From contig CAKNFP010000001.1 in the NCBI GenBank assembly GCA_930633525.1, forward strand, positions 2,272,001 to 2,336,000: DNA of 64,000 nt. Direction: 5' to 3'. The stretch comes from Hyphomicrobiales bacterium (lineage in GTDB: Bacteria > Pseudomonadota > Alphaproteobacteria > Rhizobiales > Beijerinckiaceae). Positions 32,737-40,394 of the stretch are shown one piece after another. Within the stretch, counting starts at the first letter, position 1; each line of letters opens with the position of its first letter. The notes under the pieces are model-generated. The model saw nothing but the letters and a program-made list of their open reading frames with translations, had not been told where the DNA came from and did not search any database. The position numbers were made by a program, and so were the translations under genes.

Positions 32737-33433
32737 CGCCTCGCGCCACGATCTGGAGCGAGCCATCCGGCAACGGGCGCTGTAAGTCTTTGGCCTCGCT
32801 CCACGGTGCCCGCATCCAGATATCCCGCTCGTCCTCGGTCGTGAGGATAACGGGCATGGCCTTTGGATGGATCGCCCCCACTTCGGCGTTCGGGTCGGTG
32901 GTCAGGAAGGCATAGAGGTCTGCCACCTCGAGCCCGGTCTTGACCTTGCGCACGCTTGGCCAACGCTCCGTCCAGATCCCGGCAAAGAAGGCGAGCGGTC
33001 TGCTCTCATCGAAGGCGAACCAAATGTCGCCGCCGGCGGCCTTGTTGAACTCGCTGAATGAGGTGAAGGGCACAAGGCAACGGTTGTCCGGCCCAAGCCA
33101 GCGCTGCCAGTGCTTGCTGTCGGTGTTGCGGACGTTGGTCGTGCCGCCGTCCGGCTCCATCTTCAGCAGCTCCTTGAAGTCGGCCGTCTGGCCCTTGGCT
33201 TCGAGCTTCTCGGCGCGCTTCTTCGCGGCCTGCATCAGCGCGAACTGGGATGACGGCATTCCCCATCGCGCCAGGGCCAGCGCCCGCCCGTTCGGCCCGT
33301 TGCGCACGATCGGCGCGGAATAGTCCGGGAAGACGCCGGGCATACGCTGGAGGTTGCCCGTGTAGTCCTCGAAGGCCCGCGCCAGCTCGCGGATGGCCTG
33401 CTGGCCCTTGGTCATGGAGTAAAGGTTGCACAC
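32705..33433 (-). CDS. SRAP-domain protein (HMCES/YedK family)
   Basis: 242 residues. SRAP proteins use Cys2, after removal of Met1, to crosslink abasic sites in single-stranded DNA. Here a GTG start at 33433 gives Met-Cys-Asn-Leu-Tyr-Ser, placing Cys at position 2. A GGGAG element sits 6 bp upstream of that GTG, whereas the ATG two codons earlier would touch it. Other family features: [30 protein letters not shown], and [10 protein letters not shown] near the C-terminus. It diverges from 33587 across a LexA box, so SOS induction is likely. It should shield abasic sites during phage or host replication stress. Confidence 0.87.
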   Translation of the reverse strand: MCNLYSMTKGQQAIRELARAFEDYTGNLQRMPGVFPDYSAPIVRNGPNGRALALARWGMPSSQFALMQAAKKRAEKLEAKGQTADFKELLKMEPDGGTTNVRNTDSKHWQRWLGPDNRCLVPFTSFSEFNKAAGGDIWFAFDESRPLAFFAGIWTERWPSVRKVKTGLEVADLYAFLTTDPNAEVGAIHPKAMPVILTTEDERDIWMRAPWSEAKDLQRPLPDGSLQIVARGVKNDDALPPL

Positions 33434-33538
33434 GGGCATCTCCCTTGATCGTGCCAGCTTCGCACGGTCCTTTTTCCCCAGGCAAGCAGCGACGAGAATC
33501 ACGCGGCGTGCCAAAAGGCACAGATTGTAAATCCATTT

Positions 33539-33553
33539 GTTCTTTTTTTGTTC
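33539..33553 (+). promoter_or_regulatory. LexA (SOS) box 2
   Basis: GTTC-TTTTTTT-GTTC matches GTTC-N7-GTTC exactly, 33 bp before the ATG at 33587 and 105 bp before the divergent SRAP start. The second GTTC is followed by TCATTTT, the same spacer as in box 1, then TTAC, a possible degenerate third half-site. Confidence 0.72.
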
Positions 33554-33586
33554 TCATTTTTTACGGTCGGCATAAAATGGCCGGCC

Positions 33587-33781
33587 ATGAGCAATCTCGA
33601 TCCAGACAAGGCCGTCGAGGCAATAGCAGCTGCCTATTTGGCTGAGGAGCGTGACGCCATGGCCGCGCTGAAAGCGGCCGTCCGTGATGCCCTGGCGGAC
33701 CTCGCCGAGCGTGAGCGGCGGCTTGCCGAGGCCGGGCGCCTTGTCTCCCGCGGCTATGTCCGCGGCCGGGAGATCACCTAG
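33587..33781 (+). CDS. small helical protein under a LexA box, 64 aa
   Basis: Almost wholly helical and charged (AVEAIAAAYLAEERDAM, then LADLAERERRLAEAGRL), with a likely short coiled coil from residue 12 to 50 and a basic end. No family recognised. The stop overlaps the GTG of the next gene by one base, so the two are co-translated. Confidence 0.6.
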   Translation: MSNLDPDKAVEAIAAAYLAEERDAMAALKAAVRDALADLAERERRLAEAGRLVSRGYVRGREIT

Positions 33782-34110
33782 TGATCGTCGCGCACAAGCT
33801 GTCGGACTTCCCGTGGGTCTGGGTGCGCATCGGCTGCGACGTCTGCCATCGATCGGGGAAATATCGCCTGGCTCGTCTCGCCGAGCGCTTCGGCGCTGAA
33901 ATCCCGCTCGACGATCTCGTAAGGCAGCTCTCGATTGATTGCCCGCGGCGCCGGATGGGGACCATGAAGCGAAGCCGCTACAACGGCGAACCCTGCTTCG
34001 CCTGCCTCATCGATCTCTACAAGCCACCTGGTCCGCCTGATATCCCAGCCGGGATGATGAAACTCAAAGTCGTGGGCGGCACAGATGTGCCTATAGAGAA
34101 CGAGGGGTGA
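33781..34110 (+). CDS. hypothetical Cys-containing protein, 109 aa
   Basis: GTG start overlapping the previous stop. CDVCHRSGKYRLARLAERFG near residues 19-38 and later DCPRR and PCFACLIDLY give three Cys-rich spots that may bind zinc. The pattern resembles small phage zinc proteins near the ends of Rhizobiales prophages. It ends the module; no function known. Confidence 0.65.
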   Translation: MIVAHKLSDFPWVWVRIGCDVCHRSGKYRLARLAERFGAEIPLDDLVRQLSIDCPRRRMGTMKRSRYNGEPCFACLIDLYKPPGPPDIPAGMMKLKVVGGTDVPIENEG

Positions 34111-34112
34111 AC
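34098..34112 (-). promoter_or_regulatory. possible third LexA box, minus orientation
   Basis: GAAC-GAGGGGT-GAAC is the reverse complement of GTTC-N7-GTTC and overlaps the last codons of the preceding gene. No minus-strand gene is clearly driven by it, and about one or two such matches are expected by chance in a window this long. It is listed because of the cluster. Confidence 0.3.
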
Positions 34113-34152
34113 AGACTGTGCCCTGTGACGTGCCCCTATGAACCGCCTGCAT

Positions 34153-34187
34153 CTGCGCGGAATGCGCGATATGCGCACGCCGCGCAG
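34153..34187. terminator. nested hairpin at the prophage right end
   Basis: CTGCGCGG (34153-34160) pairs with CCGCGCAG (34180-34187), and inside it TGCGC (34163-34167) pairs with GCGCA (34173-34177). An AT-rich stretch follows. Likely ends transcription from the damage module. Confidence 0.5.
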
Positions 34188-34225
34188 GATTGAATTCGTT
34201 ATTTTTCAAGAACTTGAAGAGAACT

Positions 34226-34305
34226 GAGAGGTCGAATTTTTAGGTCTGGCGTGGCCACAGAAGGGTTTTCAAGACCGCTGCCTTAAACCACTCGGCCACC
34301 TCTCC
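34226..34305 (-). tRNA. tRNA-Ser(UGA)-like sequence with degenerate 3' half
   Basis: Read on the minus strand, GGAGAGG, the D arm GCCGAGTGGTTTAAGGC and the anticodon loop CTTGAAA (anticodon UGA) are those of tRNA-Ser. After the loop the match breaks: the anticodon stem has a C-C mismatch, and the TTCGA of the T arm is followed directly by CCTCTC of the acceptor with no T stem. The gene is about 10 nt too short. It is probably the prophage attachment junction, with the phage side replacing the 3' half, and may not be functional. Confidence 0.5.
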
Positions 34306-34588
34306 CGCGCTTGAAAACTATCACAAACTTCTCAAACGTCACGCTACAGGCCGCTCTCTCCGTGCCCCTTTTCGTGACGCCGCCCCTTGTGTGGGATTGC
34401 TGCGCCGCAGTGAGAAACACCAGGTCGATCTCGGTGCTCTTGACCGAGATGTGTCCTGGATAACTCCGGAGATCGTATATCGAGCCGCCACGCTTGAGAT
34501 AGTCCACAGCATGAGCATGGCGCAAGTCATGAAAGCGAAAATGCCGGAGTGGCGCACCATTTTTATGCGCCCTGACGCGCCCTTCCCC
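34283..34588 (-). pseudogene. decayed tyrosine integrase fragment
   Basis: The frame reads RAHKNGAPLRHFRFHDLRHA, then DYLKRGGSIYDLR and PGHISVKSTEIDLVFL. This is the C-terminal catalytic part of a tyrosine recombinase, with the HxLR box and the GH box. The nucleophilic Tyr expected in TEIYL is Asp, and an in-frame stop at 34589-34591 cuts off the N-terminal part. It lies on the chromosomal side of the tRNA-like sequence and is probably left from an older element at the same site. Confidence 0.75.
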
Positions 34589-34906
34589 TCAGTGGGAGAC
34601 GTCGGAACTCAAAGCCGCAGAGCGCTTTTCATTCGGGGATGACTGGCCATCGCGCAAGAGAGGCCTCGGCAGGAATTGCTTCGCCCCCCCCGCCCGCGAG
34701 TGCCCTTCGACCTGGCTGGGATATGCCGTTCAATCGTCTTGGAGTGCTCGATTGAACGATCGCATGACCTCGCGCCATGGCCATGGAAACCAAAGGGCGA
34801 GCTATCCGTGGGGCCCATGTCGCGCCCGTCTTCTTCGACCGAAACCAGGCGCCGTCACGAAAATGAAGCATCCCCGCCCTATGCGAACCGGAGTTTGTGC
34901 CGGAGA
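34589..34906. other. 318-bp stretch without a confident gene
   Basis: Upstream of the integrase fragment; may contain further decayed integrase sequence in broken frames, but I see no recognisable motif, RNA or repeat here. Confidence 0.4.
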
Positions 34907-35044
34907 ATGACTGTGTTGGATCAGAGTGACTACGACGATGGGCTGACGCCGCGCTGCGATCCCAGCCTGGCGCTGAAATTCGCGATTGCAGGCACAATCG
35001 CGGCCTTTGTCGGCCTGGCACTCGTCATCCACACCTTCGCATAG
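34907..35044 (+). CDS. small single-pass membrane protein, 45 aa
   Basis: The C-terminal half (ALKFAIAGTIAAFVGLALVI) is a clear membrane helix after a short acidic N-terminus. The only nearby purine-rich element (GGAG) is too close to the ATG to be a good ribosome-binding site, so the start is uncertain. No family recognised. Confidence 0.45.
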   Translation: MTVLDQSDYDDGLTPRCDPSLALKFAIAGTIAAFVGLALVIHTFA

Positions 35045-35071
35045 GCCTGCCGCGCTCTTCGGCTTCAGCGC

Positions 35072-35290
35072 TCAGCCGTAGGCAGGAGCGATATCGCCGG
35101 AGACCTTGCGACCGTCGTTGGTCAGGCGATAAAGCGGACGCTCGTCTCCGTCCGTACCCGCTACTTCGACGAGGTGAAGTACCAGCAGGCGATCGATCGC
35201 ATCCTGCGTGACAAGAGACCAGGAATAGGCAGGCTCGCCTTCATTCCCGGCCAAGGCAATACGCCGAATGACTGCTGCGTGTTCGATCAT
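35072..35290 (-). CDS. hypothetical winged-helix-like protein, 72 aa
   Basis: VTQDAIDRLLVLHLVEVAGT followed by PLYRLTNDGRKVSGD has the look of the recognition helix and wing of a small winged-helix protein. It lies 99 bp downstream of the ABC importer genes on the same strand. No family firmly recognised. Confidence 0.55.
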   Translation of the reverse strand: MIEHAAVIRRIALAGNEGEPAYSWSLVTQDAIDRLLVLHLVEVAGTDGDERPLYRLTNDGRKVSGDIAPAYG

Positions 35291-35389
35291 CGTTATCGCT
35301 CACATCCTGATCCCGACGGGACGAGTATCCCGCTCCTGCCTGATCAGGGCAAGCATAACCGCAGCGGGAAAAGCCAGGCCCTCGCCTGT

Positions 35390-36148
35390 TCAGGCCGGGA
35401 TGTTGGCATCGACGATGACGTGACTGAGATCGCGGGAACAGCGCTCGATCCGGGCTTCAACGCGATAGACGTCACGCAACATCTCGGCCGTGATGATGTC
35501 GCCGGAAAGGCCGCAAGCAACCATCCGGCCCTTGGCGATGATCAGCGTCTTGTCAGCGAAACGCAGTGCCTGGTTGAGATCGTGGATCGCGATCAGGACG
35601 ATCATGCCGCGCTGCCTGGCCTGCGCGCGCATGAAGGCCAGCACCTCCACCTGCCGGTGGAGATCGAGCGCGCTGGTCGGCTCGTCCATGATCACGACAT
35701 CGGGCTCGCGCGCCAATGTCTGAGCGATGGACACGAGCTGGCGCTGCCCCCCGCTCAGCGCGCCGAGATCGCGGAAGCTAAGATCCTGAATATCGAGTGC
35801 TTCCATGATGTGATCGATCAGGCGCAGGTCATCGTCGCCGACGCTCCACGACTGGCCCTGCTTTCGCGCCAGCAAGATCGATTCATAGACTGTCAACACG
35901 GCATTCGCCGAGCTGTCCTGCGGCATATAGCTGATGGCCCGCTTTCCCTTGGCGCTACCCACCAGGCGGATTTGTCCCGGACCTCTCAGCAGACCGGCGA
36001 CACGCTTGAACAATGTGGATTTGCCAGCGGCATTGGGGCCGATGACAGCCACCAGCTCACCTGCTGTCAGCACGGGCGTGCTGATCTCGGAAACCGTCAA
36101 TGTCTTGCCGTAGTAGGCCCCGACCTGATCAAGCTGGAGCGTCACCAT
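35390..36148 (-). CDS. iron-type ABC importer, ATPase
   Basis: 252 residues. Walker A GPNAAGKST (about 37-45), Q-loop MPQDSSAN, signature LSGGQRQ (about 129-135), Walker B VVIMDEPTSALD and the switch His in IAIHDLNQAL are all intact. Family: FecE/FepC-type ATPases. It overlaps the permease gene by 7 bp, so the three importer genes form one leftward operon. Confidence 0.92.
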   Translation of the reverse strand: MVTLQLDQVGAYYGKTLTVSEISTPVLTAGELVAVIGPNAAGKSTLFKRVAGLLRGPGQIRLVGSAKGKRAISYMPQDSSANAVLTVYESILLARKQGQSWSVGDDDLRLIDHIMEALDIQDLSFRDLGALSGGQRQLVSIAQTLAREPDVVIMDEPTSALDLHRQVEVLAFMRAQARQRGMIVLIAIHDLNQALRFADKTLIIAKGRMVACGLSGDIITAEMLRDVYRVEARIERCSRDLSHVIVDANIPA

Positions 36149-37221
36149 GAGCGCCTCACGTCGGTTAGGATCAACGAGAAGAAGAACGGCACACCGACCA
36201 GCGCCGTGATGATGCCGATCGGGAAGACGACGCCCGGGATGATCGACTTGCTGACGATCGAGGTGAGCGACAGCAGGAGGGCTCCGGAAATGACTGAGCC
36301 GGGCAAAAAGAAGCGCTGGTCTTCACCGAAGATCATGCGGGCAATATGCGGGCCGACCAGCCCGACGAAGCCGATTGTCCCTACGAAGCTGACGGGAATG
36401 GCCGCGAGAAGCGAAATGATCAGCATGGTCTCGAGGCGGATATAGCGCACGTTCACGCCGAAGCTCGCGGCCTTGTCCTCACCCAGGCGAATGGCGGTCA
36501 AGGCCCAGGCATTACGCGCGAACAGGGGCAGCGCGATCAAAAGCACGGCGAGCGTGATCCAGATCTTCGGCCATGTCGCCTTGGTCAGGCTGCCCATGGT
36601 CCAGAACACAACGGTCGAGAGAGCCTGCTCGGACGCAAGGTATTGCAGGAATGCCAGTGCCGCGTTGAACGTGAAGACGAGGGCGATGCCGAGAAGCACC
36701 ACGGTCTGGACGGACACACCACGCATCTGGGAAATGAAGTGGATGAACAGCGCGGCGACAAGCGCCATGAGAAAGGCGTTGAGGGGAACGATGAGGCCCG
36801 AGGCCACCAGCGGCAGGAAAGGGACGCCGACGACGATAGCGAAGGCCGCGCCGAAGCTTGCCGCCGCCGAAATGCCCAGGGTAAACGGGCTCGCAAGCGG
36901 ATTGGCGAGGATCGTCTGCATCTGCGCGCCGGCGACTGAAAGAGCAGCGCCCACCACGATCGCCATCACCGCAACCGGCATGCGGATGTCCCAGACCACC
37001 GTGCGGACGGAATCCGAAACGGCGGCCGGGTTGAAGACAGCGAGAACGACATCGAGAAGGCTGTAGCGCGCGGGGCCCCACGCCAGATCAACGGCGAAGG
37101 ACAGACACAGCGCCAACACCATGGCAGCCAGAATGACGAGCTTCCTGCGAATGAGGGCGCGATATTGACCGCGCCCCTCGAGGCCACCGACAGCCGGTTC
37201 TGCCATGTGCAGCGTCGACAT
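36142..37221 (-). CDS. iron-type ABC importer, permease (FecCD family)
   Basis: 359 residues with about 9-10 membrane segments. Typical family motifs: GAALSVAGAQMQTILANPLA and SPFTLGISAAASFGAAFAI near residue 90-120, and the coupling-helix region FVGLVGPHIARMIFGEDQR near 285. The N-terminal 30 residues are cytosolic. The start overlaps the binding-protein stop by one base. Confidence 0.92.
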   Translation of the reverse strand: MSTLHMAEPAVGGLEGRGQYRALIRRKLVILAAMVLALCLSFAVDLAWGPARYSLLDVVLAVFNPAAVSDSVRTVVWDIRMPVAVMAIVVGAALSVAGAQMQTILANPLASPFTLGISAAASFGAAFAIVVGVPFLPLVASGLIVPLNAFLMALVAALFIHFISQMRGVSVQTVVLLGIALVFTFNAALAFLQYLASEQALSTVVFWTMGSLTKATWPKIWITLAVLLIALPLFARNAWALTAIRLGEDKAASFGVNVRYIRLETMLIISLLAAIPVSFVGTIGFVGLVGPHIARMIFGEDQRFFLPGSVISGALLLSLTSIVSKSIIPGVVFPIGIITALVGVPFFFSLILTDVRRSW

Positions 37222-38357
37222 TATTTTTTACCGCCGTCCAGGGAGACCCAGTAGCCAGGCTGGTAATCGATCGGCAGGAACTTGGCGTGAAAATCCTTGA
37301 ACGTCGCATCCGGATCGAGATCCGCGAAAAGTTCGGGATGGAACCACTTGGCCATCCGCTGGATCGCCACGAACTGGTAGGGGCTCGTGTAGAACTGGTG
37401 CCAGATCGCGTGAACGTCGTTGTTCTTCACGGCTTTCGACCCGGTGAAGGCAGGCTCCTTCATCAGAGCCGCCAGCGCCTCCCGGCTTGCCCCCGCCGAC
37501 GCGGCCGCCCCCGGGCCGACATTGACGAAGTTCTTGGCGTTCGGGGTCTGGCTCCAGTTGGCGCCGGTCACCACGATTACATCGGGATTGGTGGCGACAA
37601 CCTGCTCGGCATTGATGGAGCCAGTATAACCGGGCAAGAAATCCGAACCGATATTATGGCCACCAGCCAGATCCGTCATGAGGCCGAAGTTGTCGGGGCC
37701 GAAGGTGCCGCAGCATTCGACGAGCCCCGCCGCACGATACATGAAGACGTTCGGGCGCTTCGGACTGGCGGCCTTCAATTTATCCGTGACGCGCGCAAGC
37801 TCCTTGCGCCAATAGGCGGCAACATCATCCGCCCGCCCGCTCTTGCCGAAGAGCTGCCCAAGTACCTTGAGGCTTGGCTCCGTATTCTTGAGGATATGCT
37901 CACGGAAGTCGACATAGACGACCTTCACGCCAATCTTGCCCAGCATCTCCTCGAGCTTGACCTCGTCGGCGGCCTTCTTGTCGCCGATGGTCAGTATCAT
38001 GGCGTCGGGCTTCAGGTTAACCACCGTCTCGGTCTGCAGCGTTCCATCGGTCAGGTTGCCGAGAAATGGCACGTCCTTGGCCTTGGGAAACCTCGCGACA
38101 TAGGCATTGTAGCTGTCGGCATCGTTGCGCATGAGGTCGTTGCGCCATCCCACCACCTTCGAGAAGGGATCAGGCTCGATGGCCGCGACAGAATAGAGAA
38201 GACGGCCCTCACCAAGGATGACGCGATCAACCGGCTTGTCGAAGGCGACCTCGCGTCCTGCGACGTCCTTCACGGTGAAGGCCTGAGCCATGACGGCGGC
38301 CGGAGTCAACGCTGCCAGCGCGACGACAGTAACCACGGTACGATGAAGGAAACCCAT
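37221..38357 (-). CDS. iron-type ABC importer, periplasmic binding protein
   Basis: 378 residues. Signal peptide LHRTVVTVVALAALTPAAVM with cleavage near AQA at residue 25. FTVKDVAGREVAFDKPVDRV begins the BtuF/FepB-like fold, with later NPDVIVVTGANWSQ. ECCGTFGPDNFGLMTDLAGG (about 215-235) carries two adjacent Cys. Members bind siderophores, haem or cobalamin; the ligand cannot be told from sequence. No TonB receptor gene is nearby. Confidence 0.9.
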   Translation of the reverse strand: MGFLHRTVVTVVALAALTPAAVMAQAFTVKDVAGREVAFDKPVDRVILGEGRLLYSVAAIEPDPFSKVVGWRNDLMRNDADSYNAYVARFPKAKDVPFLGNLTDGTLQTETVVNLKPDAMILTIGDKKAADEVKLEEMLGKIGVKVVYVDFREHILKNTEPSLKVLGQLFGKSGRADDVAAYWRKELARVTDKLKAASPKRPNVFMYRAAGLVECCGTFGPDNFGLMTDLAGGHNIGSDFLPGYTGSINAEQVVATNPDVIVVTGANWSQTPNAKNFVNVGPGAAASAGASREALAALMKEPAFTGSKAVKNNDVHAIWHQFYTSPYQFVAIQRMAKWFHPELFADLDPDATFKDFHAKFLPIDYQPGYWVSLDGGKK

Positions 38358-38392
38358 TCCGACCGTCCTTTAAATTTGCTATTGAGTTCGCC

Positions 38393-38427
38393 GATAGAAA
38401 ATCGACGAGAGATCGTCAATCGCTATC
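38393..38427. promoter_or_regulatory. dyad in the importer/methyltransferase divergent promoter
   Basis: GATAG (38393-38397) and CTATC (38423-38427) are inverted, and inside them ATCGACG (38401-38407) mirrors CGTCAAT (38414-38420) with one mismatch. It lies in the 100-bp AT-rich gap between the two divergent starts and is a good candidate operator, perhaps for an iron-responsive regulator. Confidence 0.5.
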
Positions 38428-38457
38428 TTTTGTAATAATTCCAATGAGTTCGCTTCC

Positions 38458-39291
38458 ATGACGGACGTGCATAGCTCAAACTATTCACTGCGCGACGAAA
38501 TCCGCGAATATTGGTCCATCCGCTCCGAAACCTTTGACTTGAGCGTTGGGCATGAAATCTTTTCCGATGCCGAGCGACGGGGCTGGCATCGGCTCATCGC
38601 GAGGCACCTCGGCCAGGGTGAGGGGCGAGCGGCTCTGGACCTGGCCTGCGGCACGGCCGTTATCTCGCATCTCATGCATGATCTGGGTTTTGCGGTCACG
38701 GGCGCCGACTGGTCGGAGGCTATGCTATCCCGGGCACGCGCCAAGGCCGCGAAGCGCGGCAGCGATATCCGCTTCATCATGTGCGATGCCGAGAACACCA
38801 TGGAGGCCCGTGGCAGTTACGATGTCATCATCACGCGCCACCTCGTCTGGACGCTCGTGGACCCACGGGCCGCGTTCGCCGAGTGGTATGCGCTATTGAA
38901 GCCAGGCGGGAAGCTGCTGGTCGTCGATCTGAACCAGGATAAGAAGACGTGGGTCGGCCTGCTGCGGGCGTCGCTGGAGAGAATGACCGGCAAGCCGATA
39001 GCGGGAATGCAGGATTCGGATCTTGCCAATCGTGATCAGCGTATTCGGTCGCAGCTTTTCTTCTCAAAGGGCATGACCGCGGAAGCGGTGGTACCGCTCC
39101 TTGAGGAGGCTGGCTTCACCGGCACCGTGGTCGACCGGAAGATGCACGATATTCATCTGGCGCAGGCCCGCAGGATGCCGCTGTTGCGCGGGCTCGACCG
39201 TCTCCTGCAGGATCGGTACGCGATCTGCGTTACAAAGCCCCTGAACTTAAGGGGGGCGGGGCTCCTGCCTCACGTAGCAAATTACCAATGA
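38458..39291 (+). CDS. class I SAM-dependent methyltransferase
   Basis: 277 residues. The SAM-binding loop ALDLACGTAVISHLM (about 60-74), ADWSEAML, DIRFIMCDAEN and the post-loop LLKPGGKLLVVDLNQ are standard for Methyltransf_11/25-type enzymes. Divergent from an iron-type importer whose operon shares its promoter gap, so it may act on the imported metallophore or its breakdown; substrate unknown. Confidence 0.85.
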   Translation: MTDVHSSNYSLRDEIREYWSIRSETFDLSVGHEIFSDAERRGWHRLIARHLGQGEGRAALDLACGTAVISHLMHDLGFAVTGADWSEAMLSRARAKAAKRGSDIRFIMCDAENTMEARGSYDVIITRHLVWTLVDPRAAFAEWYALLKPGGKLLVVDLNQDKKTWVGLLRASLERMTGKPIAGMQDSDLANRDQRIRSQLFFSKGMTAEAVVPLLEEAGFTGTVVDRKMHDIHLAQARRMPLLRGLDRLLQDRYAICVTKPLNLRGAGLLPHVANYQ

Positions 39292-39492
39292 AGGAGAGGC
39301 CGCCTTTCCTTCACCCGATCTTTGCCGTGAACTGAAGCAACCCGCTTCGCAATCGTCGCGGGCAGCACCGCCGGAATCTGCAAGCTTCTGTCGACATGCG
39401 AGAAACATGTTCGCAACTGCCACCCCTGGGTTGCACCGGCAGGTTATGGACGTCATCCCTGGCGCGTTGTGAAACGTGTTGAAGTGAGAAAA

Positions 39493-39888
39493 ATGAGAAG
39501 CATTCTGAATGGTCTGTGCGCCATTGGTCTTGTCGCGGCGTCGCTCGGCGCCGGAACGGCATCGGCCCAGACCGCGGCAGATCAAATGGCAGTCGCTTAC
39601 CAAGCCGCAAGAAACCAGCTCGGCGTCCTCACCTATTGCCAGAGCAAGGGCTTCGCCGACGAAGAGGCCCTTGCCATCCAGAAAAAGCTCTTGGGCCTGA
39701 TCCCGGCTCCCGCTGACACAACCGGTGGTGACAGCGCCGAGGAACTCGGCAAGAAGGGGACCATCTCGGCGATGGGCAGGACGCAGGATCTCGAGGCCGG
39801 TGCCAAGACACAAGGCTCCTCCGTCGAGGCGCTTTGCCAAGCCATGGTCAAGGCGATCAAGCAGGTGGCCAGCCAGCTTCCCAAGTAG
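39493..39888 (+). CDS. exported hypothetical protein, 131 aa
   Basis: Signal peptide NGLCAIGLVAASLGAGTASA, cleavage near residue 26. The mature protein is helical with two Cys (LTYCQSKGFAD and EALCQAMVKAI) probably joined as a disulfide. No family firmly recognised; similar small periplasmic proteins occur in Rhizobiales. A 16-bp hairpin follows. Confidence 0.65.
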   Translation: MRSILNGLCAIGLVAASLGAGTASAQTAADQMAVAYQAARNQLGVLTYCQSKGFADEEALAIQKKLLGLIPAPADTTGGDSAEELGKKGTISAMGRTQDLEAGAKTQGSSVEALCQAMVKAIKQVASQLPK

Positions 39889-39900
39889 GACGCACTCCAG

Positions 39901-39936
39901 AATCTTCGCATGCACGACATCGTGCGTGCGAAGATT
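39901..39936. terminator. 16-bp hairpin between convergent genes
   Basis: 39901-39916 pairs with 39921-39936 (one G-T) around a 4-base loop, between genes that end toward each other. No long T-run on either side; probably a bidirectional terminator or mRNA end protector. Confidence 0.5.
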
Positions 39937-40010
39937 TGGGCGACTCATCAATTTGCAAGCCAAGGCCGGGCCAAGCGCGAATTCTGGCTCAGCAACGGGT
40001 CATTGGTGGC

Positions 40011-40394
40011 TTAGATGAGCCCGGCCTGCGTCGCCCATTTCAGCTGGGTGAAGGCGGTGACCTCATAGCGCGCCATATAGGTACAGCGCTGGTGTTCCCC
40101 CGGAATGAAGGAAAGCCGCAAGTCCTGCGCCAGCGCTTTCGCGTCCGCCTCGTCGGCGAGCATCACCATCTGGGTAATGCCGCCCGCCCGGCTCTCCACA
40201 GCGAAATCGCCCTGCAAGCGAGGGGTGAGCCACGCCACCGTGACTTCATTCGGCGTTGGAAAGAGCCTTCCATCTCCGAAAGCGGGCTTCTCTCGCGAAC
40301 GCTTCCGCAGGGTTAGGAAATCTCGAAATTCGAATGCGATTCCGTGGCTGACACTACGAAACGCGTCGAACTTGCCATTCGTCAACCGAGCCAT
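40011..40394 (-). CDS. hypothetical protein, 127 aa
   Basis: Soluble protein with MARLTNGKFDAFRSVSHGIA at the start and a central VTVAWLTPRLQGDFAVES. A good GGAGGGGA ribosome-binding site precedes the ATG. No family recognised. Confidence 0.6.
   Translation of the reverse strand: MARLTNGKFDAFRSVSHGIAFEFRDFLTLRKRSREKPAFGDGRLFPTPNEVTVAWLTPRLQGDFAVESRAGGITQMVMLADEADAKALAQDLRLSFIPGEHQRCTYMARYEVTAFTQLKWATQAGLI

Larger units (their letters stand above)
1..34305. mobile_element. siphovirus prophage, right portion
   Basis: A continuous, mostly rightward run of packaging, head, tail, fibre and lysis genes fills this stretch. It stops at a tRNA-Ser-like sequence near 34.3 kb, after which ordinary chromosomal genes begin. 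The 1556-residue tape measure protein and the lack of sheath or baseplate-wedge genes point to a long non-contractile tail. No repressor, replication or intact integrase gene is visible, so the left end lies outside the window. All structural genes look intact. The left boundary given is simply the window edge. Confidence 0.9.

Noticed and set aside
33778..34209. 143-codon minus-strand frame that the third LexA-like box could drive
   Set aside because: Overlaps the plus-strand Cys-containing gene almost wholly and has shadow-like composition, so the box was not used as evidence for a leftward gene.
35174..36445. 423-codon plus-strand frame across the importer ATPase gene
   Set aside because: It runs across two real genes on the other strand and has no domain of its own.
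37287..38435. 382-codon frame antisense to the importer binding-protein gene
   Set aside because: Shadow caused by third-position GC; the sense gene has a signal peptide and family motifs.
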